Assembly: GCF_031143425.1 (NCBI RefSeq)
Contig: NC_090446.1
Span: 658,213,717-658,277,716 of the forward strand
Reading direction: 5' to 3'
Origin: Pleurodeles waltl
Taxonomy: Eukaryota > Chordata > Amphibia > Caudata > Salamandridae
DNA: 64,000 nt
A program made the position numbers and the translations under genes. Positions 35,405 through 47,531 of this stretch are shown piece by piece. The first letter of the stretch is position 1. Every line of letters starts with the position of its first letter. The notes beneath the pieces are model-generated. The model was not told where the DNA came from. It ran no database searches and saw only the letters and a list, made by a program, of their open reading frames with translations.

Positions 35405-35670
35405 TCGCGGCGGTGCTGGCAGCGGGCTCTGTAGAGGCTGTGCTGGTTGCGGGCTCTGTGGCAGCGGTGCTGGCGGCGGGCTCTGTGGTGGTGGTGCTGG
35501 TTGCGGGCTCTGTGGCAGCGGTGCTGGAGGTGGGCTCTGTGGCGGCGGTGCTGATTGCGGGCTCTGTGGCAGCGGTGCTGGTGGCGGGTTCTGTGGCAGC
35601 AGGGCTGGTGGCGGCTCTGTGGCAGCGGTGCTGGTGGCGGGGTCTGTGGCGGTGCAGGTGGCGGTGCAGG
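35405..35670. repeat. 30-bp VNTR at the 3' end of the antisense gene in Harbinger B
   Basis: About nine GC-rich 30-bp units around GGTGCTGGTGGCGGGCTCTG. It occupies the place of A's 54-bp coding repeat but is unrelated in sequence. Confidence 0.85.
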
Positions 35671-35689
35671 TGGCTGTCTTCTCCGCCGT

Positions 35690-38170
35690 TCAGGTTGGCG
35701 TCGACGTGGACAGAAGGTGTGACACTTGTCCCTCAGTCGGTGCCACCATGCCCTCTCCTGACCTGCCCTTCAGTTTCTGGCCCTTCCCCACTTTGGCTGG
35801 TGGGGCAGCTGTCTTGCCACTATCCCCTTTCGTTTTCCCTGACCCCTCGGTGGCAGGTGTTTTCTGCTTCTTCCTCCAGGATGTTGGCAACTTTTTTAGC
35901 TTGGCAGGTGGCGGAATGTCCTTGCCCTTGCTCCGTGGCACACTGGCAGCCCTGAGGGTTGGCGCACTCCAATAGCCCGCAGTTGCTGGCAACACTGTGG
36001 CTGGGGATGTGGTGGCTGAGGTGCTGGGTTGGGACCTGGAAAGCCTGGCTCTAGGGGACGGACTGGGAGGGAGGTGTAGGGAAGAGGTCAATATTAGCCA
36101 GGAAAAGTTTTTTAGACACACTGGGATGGGTAGATGGAGGGGGTTTGGGAGTGGAGGAAGAGGTACTGTTTGTAGGAGGTGTACGTCTGCTGAATTTGGG
36201 TGAAGGTGCATGGACCGGAGGCTGTTGTGTGGTGAATGGATGTTGGGTGGGTGTGTGCCTGCGTTTGTGTACTTTGGGAGGAGGTCTCGCTGACACACTA
36301 GTAGAGGACACAGGGGATGTGTGAATGGTAGTGGGGTGGTGAGTGCACGTGAGCGGTGTGTGGTGATGGGCGTGCTGGTGATGGAGGTAGTGGCTGAAGA
36401 TGTAGTGCATGCAGGTGTGAGTGGAGACGAGACTGGGAGGGAGGAGGGAGACGTGGAGGAGAGGGACACAGTGGAGGCAGTGGATGTTGGTTTGTCTCAT
36501 GGGTATGATGCTTGTGTGAGTGCCTGTGGGATGTGTGGTGCTAATGTTTGCCTGAGCCACTTTTGTGTGTTGAGGTCTGTGCATGCTGGTCTCATGGTGT
36601 GCTTGGGATAGGCTGAGGTACAGGGGATTGGGTCTGGGTGGAGGAAGTTGGAGGGGGGAGGCTGGACACAGGGACATTGGTTGCCATCAGTGCTGAGGCC
36701 AGAGCCTGAAATGCTCTCTGTTGGGCTGCCTGGCCAAAATGAATGCCCTCCAGGTGGGCATTTGTTTGTTGCAAATGCCTCTCAACACCCTGGATGGCAT
36801 TCAGAATGGTAGACTGCACAACAGTGAGGTATATCAGGAGGTCAATAGCCTCCTCACTGAGGGCAGCAGGGCTGACTGGGGCAGGGCCTGAGGTGCCAGG
36901 GGCGAAGGAAATGCCCACCCTCCTGGGTAAGCTGGCATGGGACACACGCTGAGGGGCTGCTGGGAGGGCGGTGCTGATGGAGGGGTGGCAGCTGTACCTG
37001 TAGATGCGGGGGGCACAGAGGGGTCCGCCACTGCAAGGGAGCTTCCATCAGAGGAGGAATCGCTGTAACCTCCTGTCCCTGCAGTGGAGCTCTCCTTGCC
37101 CTCCATCCCACTGGTGGCTTCAGACTCCGTTGTTTCGCCTTCCAGGGCCAAGTGGGATGCAGCTCCCTCCTGCTCCGGTGCCACTGCTCCTCCGCCTGAT
37201 GATGCTATTGCACACAAGCACAGGGAGACCACAAAAAGTGGGGGGAAAGACAGAAGAAAGACATGTTCAGTGCATGCAACACCACTACCGTTGGCGGACA
37301 CTACAGACACAGCAGCCCCCTGCACTGCGCCATGCACTTATGGTTCCTAGATTATTCACATGCCCATGGGGTACAAGGCCTAAGCCCGATTGCTGCACAC
37401 ATGGAAGTCACTGGAGCCTGACTAGGTGTAGATGGCACTAACCACTAGTGGGGTTGGGGTTCCACTGAACTGGCCTCACAAGGGATCTTGCCAACCAAGT
37501 TTGCCCTGGCCTAGGGAATCCCACTGCCCACCTCTCCCACCCAGACACCTCGTAATGCGCGCAGAGTCAGATGAATGTGACTGTACTCACCCCCTTGTGG
37601 CTGCTGTGATGCCCTCAAGCGCCCACCCATCTCCGGAATAGGCCACCGCCAGGATCCGGAACATCAGGGGGGTCATGGTGCGGCGGGCACCCCTCCCACG
37701 TTGGGGGGCCATCCCCAGCTGTGCCTCGGCCATCTTCTTGCTCCAACAGCGAATGTCCTCCCATCTTTTACGGCAGTGGGTGCTCCGTCTGTGGTGGACC
37801 CCCAGAGTCCGACGTCCTTGGGGATGGCACGCAAAATATCCTTCTTCTGGTGGGCGCTGACCTAGAGGAATAGTACAGGGGAAATGGAAAATCTTTACCT
37901 GTCCGTACTGTCATACTCATTGGCCCACGTTCCCACCCTTGCCCTGATGCACATACACTCACCGTCCGCACATGCAGGCCTCAGTCCCCCCATGTATCTT
38001 CCATCCACACCACTCTAAACAGGCATTGCCCATGCAGCATGCTCACAGTGTACTCACCAGTTTGTCTGGAGGGCCGTACAGTTGTGTGTACTGGGGAGGA
38101 CCCCATGCACTAGTTTCACCAACTCCTCCAAAGTGAAGGCAGGGGCCCTTTCCCCAGACACATGTGCCAT
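35690..38170 (-). pseudogene. Harbinger B copy of the antisense Myb/SANT-like gene
   Basis: The exons are 38,170-38,058, 37,861-37,591 and 37,204 to about 35,690, with the same splice sites as in A (gtgagt donors, aatag acceptor for exon 3). Exon 1 has lost one G of a G-run, exon 2 has a local shift in the trihelix region, and exon 3 has at least one more frameshift near 36,940. It retains the helix-prone block (EEAIDLL, QSTILNAIQGVERHL). Confidence 0.75.
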
Positions 38171-38615
38171 TGTCGCTTCCAGACTGAGGTCACAGCAGCA
38201 CTTGTAGTGTAGGTCCTCTCCTGTTGAAGGTCAGGTATCAAGTGAGTGAACAGACAGAAAATGGTGGACACGTCCGCGGCGGTGCATACCGTCACCACCG
38301 GCGTACATCGTCATTGGCTCCTGGGACCCATAGGGTCCAATATTAACCAATGCAGGATTGCGCCGCGGTCTTCGACCGCCTACCGTGACGGTGTAGAACA
38401 CCAGCGCAGTTACCCCATATCCTCTTGTCCCACCTTAGAGGTCAGGCAGCCGCCGTTTCAGGGGGCCACATGGCATTAATACTAACTGCGTCACACCTAT
38501 CTAGGCCTTGCATACACACAGTAACAGCCACATTGCGGCTTAATAAATGTGTTCAAATGACATTTTGTGATACCTCAGTGTTGGCTGACTCTCTGCTCGC
38601 TGTTCCCGTCCATAG

Positions 38616-39738
38616 GGCACGTCCGCAGGGCCAGGTGATGAGATGGCGGCATCCTCCGGTGTACAGTCCGCTGGTGGACCTGTCGATAAAGGAAGAGAGA
38701 CACGTAATAGTCACCTACAGACTTGATCGTGCAACAATCCATGAACTGTGCCCAGTTGGAGCCAGACCTGATGTCAGCTATCTGCCATCCCACAGGAATA
38801 CCACCTCTAGTGCAGGTCCTGTCAGTACTCCATTTCCTGGCAAGTGGGTCTTTTCAAACAACAGTGGCCACTGCATCAGGGATGTCCCAGTCAATGTTCT
38901 CTAACTTGCTGTCCAGAGTGTTGTCTGCCCTGTTGAAACACATGTACAGCTACATTGTTTTCCCTCAAGTGGAGGATTTGCCCACAGTAAAAGGTGACTT
39001 CTATGCTCTGGGACATATCCCCAACATCATAGGTGCCATTGATGGGACACATGTGGCCTTGGTACCCCCCGCAGGAGTGAACAGGTGTACAGAAACCGGA
39101 AGAGCTACCATTTGATGAATGTGCAGATGGTGTGTTACACCAGTACATCTCCCATGTGAATGCCAAATTGACTGGCTCAGTGCATGACGCTTACATTCTG
39201 AGGAATAGCAACATCCCTTATGTGATGGGGCAACTCCAGAGGCACCGTGTGTGGCTAATAGGTGAGGACGAGGACCCTATACTGTGTGAATAGTTGTCTG
39301 GGTATGGGGTTGCCCCTACGGGTTAGTGTGTGTCTAACGGTTGTCCCTTGAAATTTGCAGGTGACTCTGGGTACCCCAAACTGTCATGGCTACTGACCCC
39401 AGTGAGACATCCCAGGACAAGGGCAGAGGAACGCTACAATGAGGCACATGGACGAACTAGGAGGGTCATAGAATGGACGTTCGGCCTCCTGAAGGTCAGG
39501 TTCCGGTGCCTCCATATGACAGGTGGTTCTCTCTACTACTCACCAAAGAAGGTGTGCCAGATCATCGTGGCCTGCTGTATGCTGCACAACCTGGCTTTGT
39601 GACGCCAGGTGCCTTTTCTGCAGGAGGATTGTCCAGCTGGAGGTCTTGTGGCAGCTGTGGAGCCTGTGGACAGTGAAGAAGAGGAGGCAGAAGAAAAGGA
39701 TATCAACAACAGAAACAATGCTATCCAGCAATACTTCC
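38616..39738 (+). pseudogene. Harbinger B transposase, main part (frameshifted, intron retained)
   Basis: Homologous to A's exon 2 from the acceptor at 38,615/38,616. It has a 2-base loss near 38,748, the same -1 break at a C-run (39,065-39,070), a deletion near 39,133 and a TGA at 39,600-39,602. The D-D-E positions are still readable ([22 protein letters not shown]). Unlike A, it contains a 99-bp intron at 39,262-39,360. Confidence 0.8.
39262..39360 (+). other. Spliceosomal intron present in B, absent in A
   Basis: It begins gtgagg and ends tttgcag, with a branch-point-like TCTAAC about 25 nt before the end. Removing it joins ATA-G and GT-GAC to read V-W-L-I-G-D-S-G, exactly the uninterrupted sequence in A (V-W-L-L-G-D-S-G). 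Confidence 0.8.
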
Positions 39739-40222
39739 AGTGAGACACAGGTAAGAAGATGTCACTGCCTCACACATCTCATACTATTGTTGGAGCTAGC
39801 AGAAGTCTGTCATTTTCACTCATTGTATGGACCCTGACTTGTCACTTTGCCTTTCCATTTAACAGATGTGGGACCCACTTTGTGGCCTCTGCTATATTTT
39901 CTCCAGCCCTACAGCTGTGTTTCATCGGTATGTGGACAATTAAATTGACATTGCTATATTACATAGTTATTGCAATTACACATTTGTGAAAGCACAGACT
40001 GACTCCAGATTGTTTTGTGATTGATGTGTGTTTATTTCTGTGGAAATAAGTGGAGGGGGTTGTAAAATGGGCAGGGGTGATGGTGGAGGAATGTCCATGG
40101 CAGAGTCCAGTCTATTTGTTTCACAGGTGCATTGTCCAAAGGGGCATAGGAAGTGGAGCAAGGGCAGTTGTAGGATGGACAGGGTGACAAAGTGGGACAG
40201 AAGGGTGACATTCAGGGGGGTC

Positions 40223-41721
40223 TCATTTCCTGGCGGGGGTCTTGGTAATGTTCTGTGTCTTGTTCCTGGATCTCAGGGACTGTTTGCGGGGTAGCTCTCC
40301 ATCAGCAGGGGGTGGGGTGCTGGTGTCGTGGTCCTGTGGCGGTGCCTCCTGTCCACTAGCGCTGGCGGAGGTGGAGGGCTGTTCATCATCCAGGCTAGTG
40401 TCAGGGGCCCCTTGTTGTGCCACTGTGTCCCTTCTGGTGTTGACAAGGTCCGGCAGCACCCCTGCAATGGTGACCAGGGTGGTGTTAATGGACTTGAGTT
40501 CCTCCCTGATCCCCAGATAGTGTTCCTCCTGCAGCCGCTGGGTCCCCTGAAAGTTGGCCAGTACCGCTGCCATTGTCTCCTGGGAATTATGGTACGCTCC
40601 CATGATATTGGAGAGGGCCTTGTGGAGAGTGGGTTCCCTGGGCCTGTCCTCCCAGTTCCCCTGTTTTCCTGTTCCTCTGTCCCCTGAACCATGTGCCCAC
40701 TGCCCCCAGGTGCCTGATTTTCTTGGGGTGGTGGGTTAGCCTGGGTTCCCTGTAGTGGTGAACACACTGCTGCTTGATGTGTCCTGGGGACAGAGGGATA
40801 AGCCCGCTGGGTGGGTGCTGTGGTGGTGTTTCCTGAGGGGGGAGGCTCTGTGGTGGCTTGTGCCAGTGTCAGGGGAACAGACTGTCCCGAGGTCCCAGAA
40901 GGGCCGGGCTGGTCATCTTGATCCAGTTGTGCAGAGCTGCTGTCATCACTGTGGGCCTCTTCTGTGGGGGGACTGGCTATGTCTGGAACCTCCTGTCCGG
41001 TGACGTTGGGTAGGGGTCCTGCAGGAGTGTAAAGGCATGATTATTGCATCTGTGTGTGCCATCGTGTGCAATGGGTGAGTGACCCAGTACTCCAGTACTT
41101 GCATTCTTGGCTTGGTCCTTGTGTGATAGTTGGTTTGGGGTCCGTGTGGGTATCTGTAGTGGACATGCTTTGGTGATGGGTGTCCATGCTTTTGTTTTGC
41201 TTGCAGGGCTTGGTGTTGGGATGGGTGGGTTGTGATAGTGGGACATATGTGAGGTGTTGGAGTGATGGGGGTGAGGGTCAGGGTGGAGGTATGTGATGGC
41301 ATGCAGGTAGGTTGGGGGATATAATAGTTAAGAGTTGACTTACCAGAGTCCATTCCTCCTGCTACTCCTGCGAGGCCTTCAGGATGCAGTATTGCCAAGA
41401 CTTGCTCCTCCCATGTTGTTAGTTGTGGGGGAGGAGGTGGGGTCCACCGCCAGTCCTCTGTACTGCAATCTGGTGTCTGGAGACTACGGAACACACCTTC
41501 CCCCGTAGGTTGTTCCACCTCTTCCTGATGTCATCCCTAGTTCTTGGATGCTGTCCCACTGCGTTGACCCTGTCGACGATTCTGTGCCATAGCTCCATCT
41601 TCCTAGCAATGGAGGTGTGCTGCACCTGTGATCCGAATAGCTGTGGCTCTACCCGAACGATTTCCTCCCCCATGACCCTGAGCTCCTCCTCAGAGAACCT
41701 GGGGTGTCGTTGAGGTGCCAT
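40223..41721 (-). pseudogene. Harbinger B Myb/SANT-like gene (frameshifted)
   Basis: Exon 1 is 41,721-41,344 and exon 2 is 41,018-40,223, with the same donor (CTG before gtaagt) and ctgcag acceptor as A. The Myb/SANT-like domain (RHPRFSEEELRVMGEEI, MELWHRIVDRVNAV) is intact. Frame breaks follow it, near 41,430, and in exon 2 near 40,610. The C-terminal coiled coil and basic tail are still readable. Confidence 0.8.
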
Positions 41722-42314
41722 GATGTAGTGTGGGTGATGTGTGAGGTCGTGTCGGTTGTGATGTGTGAGGCGTTATGGTGTTGTGTGTTGTTTGAGGTGT
41801 GTGGATGTTGTGTGAGTGATGATGTTGTGTGTCTGTGGATGCTAGTGTTGGTTATGGTGGTGTCTCTCTCTGGCCTTCTTTTGAAATTTTGGTAGTAAGG
41901 GTTTGTGGGTGATGTGGGTGTGTGCTTTATATTGGATTGGGTGTGTGGGAGTGGTGTGTGTATCAGGTCTGTGTATTTGGAATTGTCCAATGTGGTTGTG
42001 TTTTGTAAATGTGTGTGTATTTTGAGTGCAGCGGTGTGTACCGCCAATGGAATACCGCGGTTGAAAGACCGCCGCTTGGATTCATGGGTTGTGATAGTGT
42101 GGGCGTATTCCTGTTGGCGTGATGGTGTCGGTTTTGTTATCGCCAGTTTATCACTGATCTTTGGTGTGGCAGACTTGTGTGGGTGTCTGGATTATGGCGG
42201 ATTCCGAGCTGTGGGTTGTAATAGCTGTAGCAGAATTCCTCTGCCGCAGCGGTGTGTTGGCGGTCTTCTGCACGGCGGTAAGCGGGATTTACCACCAGGG
42301 TTGTAATGAAGGCC

Positions 42315-42798
42315 AGAGTATCATAAACTGGAGTAGAATAGTGTATAGTAGAGTAACATAGAGTGTCATAGTGTGGGGTAAGATAGAGTAGCATAGAATG
42401 GAGTGGTATAAAGTGGAGTCGTTGAGTAGAGTGAAGTAGTGTTTCATAGAGTAGAGTGGAGTGGCATAGAGTGGAGTAAAGTGGCATGGAGTAGCATAGA
42501 AGGAGTGGAGTGGAGTAGAGTGGAGTAGAGTTCTGTGGCACAGAGTGGAGTAGAGTGTAGAGTGGGGGCATAGAGTAGAGTGTCGTAAAGTGTGGGGTTT
42601 GTAGAGTGGAGGGTTATAGAATAACATGGAGTGGACTAGAATGAAGTAGAGTGGTGTAGAGTGGAGTGGCATAGAGTAGAGTGGAGTGGCTTAGAGTGGA
42701 ATAGAATAGTGTTGCATAAAGTGGAATAAAGTGGTGTAGTATGGAGTACAGTGACGTAGGGTGGAGGGGAGAAGGGTAGCATGAAGTAGAGTGCCATA
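42315..42798 (+). repeat. Pentameric GTGGA/GTAGA satellite, part 2
   Basis: A continuation of the array at 27,019-27,373, in the same orientation, with the AGA duplication at its start. It is cut at about 42,798 by the 3' end of a LINE. Confidence 0.9.
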
Positions 42799-42800
42799 TA

Positions 42801-42831
42801 TTATGTTATGTTATGTTATGTTATGTTATGA
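42801..42831 (-). repeat. (CATAA)n 3' tail of the LINE
   Basis: Six pentamers read TTATG on the plus strand. Short microsatellite tails directly after the 3' region are typical of CR1/L2 LINEs. Confidence 0.85.
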
Positions 42832-42869
42832 GGACTTATAAAGCACATGGCTACCCAAGCACGTCCCAA

Positions 42870-45679
42870 CTCTAAACGGAAGTCTTCAAGACACAGACTG
42901 AGGGAAAGAATTTAAAAAACAGGTTTTGAGTATACAACGGAAGGAAAGGTCGTGGCTGGTTTGTCTTAGACCAAGGGGCAGAGAATTCCACAATTTGGCA
43001 CCAAGATAAGCCATAGAGCTTCCGCCCAATTTAGATTTTTTATTAGGAGGATTGAGGCTAGACCCGCCGAAGAGGATCTGAGATGTCTAGAAGGCTTATG
43101 GAAAGAGGCAAGAGTTCCCAACAGCAGGGGCCTTTGTCGTAAAGTGCTCTGTAGATACAACACAACGTTTTAAACTTTATTCGTTGTTCCACTGGGAGCC
43201 AATGCAGAGAGGAGAGAGCCGATTTGGCTGATTCATGCCTGGATATATCCAAGAGAAGGTGGGCTGTGGTGATCTGCACCACCTGTAACCTCTTTTTCAC
43301 ATATTTCAGTGCACCAAGGTACAAGGCATTACCGTAATCCAGATGGGAAATAACGAGTGCCTGGATGATGAGTCTCTTTGCAATAGGCGGAAGAATTTTA
43401 AACACCTTTCTTAGGAGTCTAAATATACCAAAGCAAGTGGAGGAGATTTTCTTAGCCTGATGATCGATGGTCAGCCATGGGTCAAGCCATACTCCTAAGC
43501 TCTTAATAAATCCCTTGGGAGGGGCAAATCCCCTTACAAGTGAAGCACAGGGGAAATAAGATCCAGCCAAGAGTAATGTCCTAAGATCATGACCTCTGTC
43601 TTATCTCCATTTAGCTTCAGTTTACATTCAGACATCCATTCCGACACTGCCTATAGGCAGGGGGAGAGTGCCAACACAGATGAGTTCTGCTTAGTCGAGA
43701 ATTGGACCACCAGCTGGGTGACATCAGGAAATGAAACTAGAGAAAGACCATATGGCTCCACTATCTTTGCTAGTGGAAACATATAGATGTTCAATAAAGT
43801 CGGGATAAGTGAGGAGCCCTTTGGCACTCCCCAGCTTCTATTGAAACAGTTGGAAAAAAAAGATCCAGCACCTGAAAAGATCTTGCCTCTAGAAAAGAGG
43901 AGAACCAACTCAGTGCATTTCCTGTGACTCCATTCTTCCTCATTCTTCGAAGTAGTATGTTATGATCAACAGTGTCAAATGCAGCACTGAGATCCAGGAG
44001 AATAATCATTGACACCAATCCCTGATCAAGGCGCATCCTGACCTCGTTTGTGACTCCAATCAAAGCTGATTCCATGCTGTGTAGAGGTCTGAACCCCATC
44101 TGGGAGGTATGAAGACTATTATTATCTTCAAGAAAATTGGACAGTTGAGCAATCACATGTTTTTCCAGTATCTTAGAGAAGGCCGGCAACAAGGAGATGG
44201 GCCTGTAATTATTGAGCACGGACAAATCTAAATTGGGTTTCTTGAGCAGGGGTTTCACTATAGCATGTTTCCACTGATGAGGACTAATGCTGCTGGACAG
44301 CGACAAATTCAACATGTTGATCAGAATTGTAACTATAACAGATGACCCTAGCACTAGAATAGTGGAGAACCTGATTTGAGGGTGTCAAGTACTGAAGAGA
44401 CCAGTTCCAGAGAGAGAAGCAGAAGCTGTGAAAGCACTGCAGTGCTGTTTAAACACTCCACTCCGAGAACTTGGGAACAGCGAGTGCCCATCGGAAAGGC
44501 AGAGTATATGTCTAAGATTTTTTGCTGAAAGAGTAATGCCAGATTGTTACTGTGTTTATCAGAGGCTTCAAAAAAACTCAGTATGAGAATGAGTGAGCAA
44601 TTTCTCTTAATAAATGAAAAATCTCTTTAGGAGAGTTGGAGCTCTGTTCTATTTTGGTGGCATGGTAGGTAATTTGAGCTGATTTAATTTCAGCATGAAA
44701 CAGTCTAATGGCCTTCCAATAGTTTTCTTTCAGGAAGGTATCATAGGTTTTTCTCCATCTTCTTTCCAGATTTCTGCAACCCCTCTTTAATAGACATAGA
44801 TGGGTGGAGAACCAAGGAACACATTTTTTCAGGTGTCCTACCGACTTTGACATATAGGGGAGGACAATATCTAAGCCTTTGGTGATCCAGTCATTGAATA
44901 GCTCTAGGAAACAGGCCTTATTCCTCATCAAGGTAGGTTTCAAACTCTCTAAAGTACTGATCCACTCTCTAGCATTAAGCATATGTCAGCGCCTATGAGG
45001 CTGAGTTATAATTTGGGAGGGTCTACCTGCGGCTGGGGTGGGCAGGTTAAGCAAGATTAAGAAATGACCTGACCAGGCCAAAGGAGTAAGAGGCAAAGAA
45101 GTTAGATCAACTGCATTACTAAAAACTAAGTCGATACTATGGCCTTTTTTTTGTGTCGGGCCTCTGACCAATTGTATTAGTCCAGGGTGGCCATATCAGT
45201 CAAAAGACTTTTAGCAGCTGCATTATCATGATTATCTGCGTGAATACTGAAATCCCCGAGAATTGTAAAGTTGGGCTTATTGCTAATAAGTTCAGTGACC
45301 TGCTCAGGGAATAATTGTAAAAAATGCTGCACAGGACCAAGAGGGTGATATACTAGAGCTCCTGAAAAAGTACATTGAGGATGTAATGAGACAGAAAAAG
45401 ACATACTGTCAGAGTCAGGCAGCTGGAGGCTGGGATAATGGCAATTTTTCCCCCTATTGCAGTGGCTCTATCTAACTTCATTATTGAGTAGTCTTTGGGC
45501 AAAGCTAGAGCTACATTGGGTGCAGATCTCTTATGAAGTCAGGTCTCCATGAGAAAGAGAGCAGTAGGTGTCAAGTCACTCAAAAGAAGGTTAATATCAA
45601 GGTTATGGGCGGCCAATGATCGAGAACTGGCCAAGAGGAAAGTACTAGGTGGGGCTTTATGAGGCACCTGGTCAGTCAT
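42870..45679 (-). pseudogene. LINE ORF2-like: APE endonuclease plus reverse transcriptase (broken)
   Basis: From 45,679 the N-terminal endonuclease region reads (with shifts) through TILGDFSIHADNHD (about 45,270) and KKGHSIDLVFSNAVD (about 45,140). The RT follows: NNYRPISLLPAFSKILEK, LLDLSAAFDTVDHNILL (about 43,980) and then GVPKGSSLIPTL. The usual YxDD box reads FPDV (about 43,725), so the polymerase centre is lost. The C-terminal part (LGVWLDPWLTIDHQ, HLDYGNALYLG, ALSSLHWLPVEQRIKFK) is characteristic of the CR1/L2 group. Several frameshifts and stops divide it. Confidence 0.8.
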
Positions 45680-45879
45680 TGCTTTGGGCTATGGGCACCA
45701 ATGGCAAATAGCGCAAGGTAAGATGACATCAATAGGATCTGACTGGCAGTGACAACCATTTGCGGGTTCTGGTCCAAATTACTGGAGGTATTCGGGATTA
45801 TATGAGATCTTGTTCCTTTTGAAATGAGCAGGGGTACAGGTGCGGACGGGCGCAGATGGGCTTGCCTTAGGCGCGCCCA

Positions 45880-47531
45880 CTGCGCATCCGCAGCATCACA
45901 ACCCTTAAATGAGGTTGAAATGGAAGGAGAGTCCGGCGGCTAGACCGCTGACCTCCAAAATGACGTCAGTAATTGTCCAAGGACTGAAGAGGAAAGATAG
46001 CTGCCATCAAATTACCCCCAAAGCAGGCCAACATACAATTACAAGGGGAAAGGGAGAACAAACATGGTAGGGCAATAAAAGTACAAAAGGGAAGAGGAGG
46101 GGGAGGGAACAGTAAAAGGTCAACTTCACTGCCATGGCCACTAAACACAGGCCAAAAAGCAGCAGGAGCAAAAGAGGCAATAAAAATAATGTAATAGTCC
46201 GGCAACAAATCTTAAAAACACCAACGTGGATTAAAAAAGGCCCCAGATAAAATCTTGGTATGCTTAATAATATCGAAGGGAACTATAACCTGCAACAGTG
46301 TCTTAGTAGAATCCGCTGCACGTCCGCAGCATTGCAACCCTTAAATGGGGTTGAAATGCAAGGATAGTCCGGCAGCTAGACTCCTGACCTCCAAAATGGT
46401 GTCAGTAATTGTCCAAGGACTGAAGAGGAAAGATGGCTGCTGTCAAATTACTTCTGTGGTAGGCCAACATGCAATTACAAGGGGAAAGGGAGAACAAATA
46501 CGGAAGGGCAATAAAAGTACAAAAGGAAAGGGGGGGGAGGGAACAGTAAAAGGCCAACTCCACTGCCAAGGCCTCTAAACATGGGCCAAAAGGCAGCAGG
46601 AGCAAAAGAGGCAATAAAAAAAATGCAATACTCAGGCAACCAATCTTAAGAACACCAATGTGGAGTAAAAAAGGTTCCCAGTTAAAATCTAGGTATGCTT
46701 AATAAAATCTAAAGGGAACTATCACCTGAGACATTGTCTTTGTAGAATCCTCTCCTCGTCCGCAGCATCCCAACCCTGAAATGAGATTGAAATGCAAGGA
46801 GAGTCCGGCGGCTAGACCGCTAACCTCCAAAATAGCATCAGTAATTGTCCAAGGACTGAAGAGGAAAGATGGCTGCTGTCAAGTTACCCCAAGGCAGGCC
46901 AATGTGCAATTACAAGGGGAAAGGGAAAACAAACACGGTACGACAATAAAAGTACGAGAGGGATGAAGAGGGGGAGGGAACAGTGAAAGGCCAAGTCCAC
47001 TGCCAAGCCCACTATACACGGGCCAAAAGGCAGCACGAGCAAAAGAGGCAATAAAAGTAATGCAATACTCAGGCAACAAATCTTATAAACACCAATGTGG
47101 GCTAAAGAAGGTCCCCAGTTAAAATCTTGGTATGCTTAATAAAATCAAAGGGAACAACTGCCTCCGACAGTGTCTTAGTAGAATCCGCTGCATGTCCACA
47201 GCATCGCAACCCTTAAAGGGGGTTGAAATGCAAGGAGAGTCCGGCGGCTAGACCGCTGACCTCCAAAATGGCGTCAGTAATTGTCCAAGGAATGAAGAGC
47301 AAACATGGCTGCCGTCAAATTACCCCTGAGGCAGGCCACCGTGCAATTACAAGGGGAAAGGGAAAACAAACACAATAGGGAAATAAAGGTACTATAAAAA
47401 TAATGCAGTACTCAGGCAACCAATCTTAAAAACACCAATGTGGAGTATAAAAAAGGTCCCCAGTTAAAATCTTGGTATGCTTAAAAAAATCGAAGGGAAC
47501 TATCACTTGCAACAGTGTCTTAGTAGAATCC
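45880..47531 (-). repeat. Four tandem ~436-bp units upstream of the LINE ORF
   Basis: The landmark 'accct(t/g)aaa' recurs at 45,901, 46,337, 46,773 and 47,209, each 436 bp apart. The unit farthest from the ORF has lost about 100 bp (near 47,390). Units contain AAGATGGC- and AAAATGG-type words (YY1-like when read on either strand), and the unit next to the ORF has TGACGTCA (CRE palindrome, 45,961-45,968). Their position suggests promoter-bearing 5'UTR monomers, as in mouse L1 (inference). Confidence 0.75.

Larger units (their letters stand above)
27374..42314. mobile_element. Harbinger B (both ends present, genes broken, split by a Penelope-like insertion)
   Basis: The ends GGCCCTCATTACAACCCTGG and CCAGGGTTGTAATGAAGGCC are inverted repeats flanked by AGA at 27,371-27,373 and 42,315-42,317. 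Both sides are pentameric satellite. Gene content and order match Harbinger A, but all three genes carry frameshifts or stops. Without the 6.6-kb insertion at 27,912-34,511 the element is about 8.3 kb. Confidence 0.9.
42799..47531 (-). mobile_element. CR1/L2-type LINE inserted in the satellite
   Basis: On the minus strand: tandem 5' units (47,531-45,880), an endonuclease/reverse-transcriptase ORF (from 45,679), a short 3' region and a (CATAA)n tail (42,831-42,801). Satellite lies on both sides, with GCCATA at both junctions (42,793-42,798 and 47,532-47,537) as a possible 6-bp target duplication. The length of about 4.7 kb and the presence of 5' units suggest a near full-length insertion. Confidence 0.8.
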
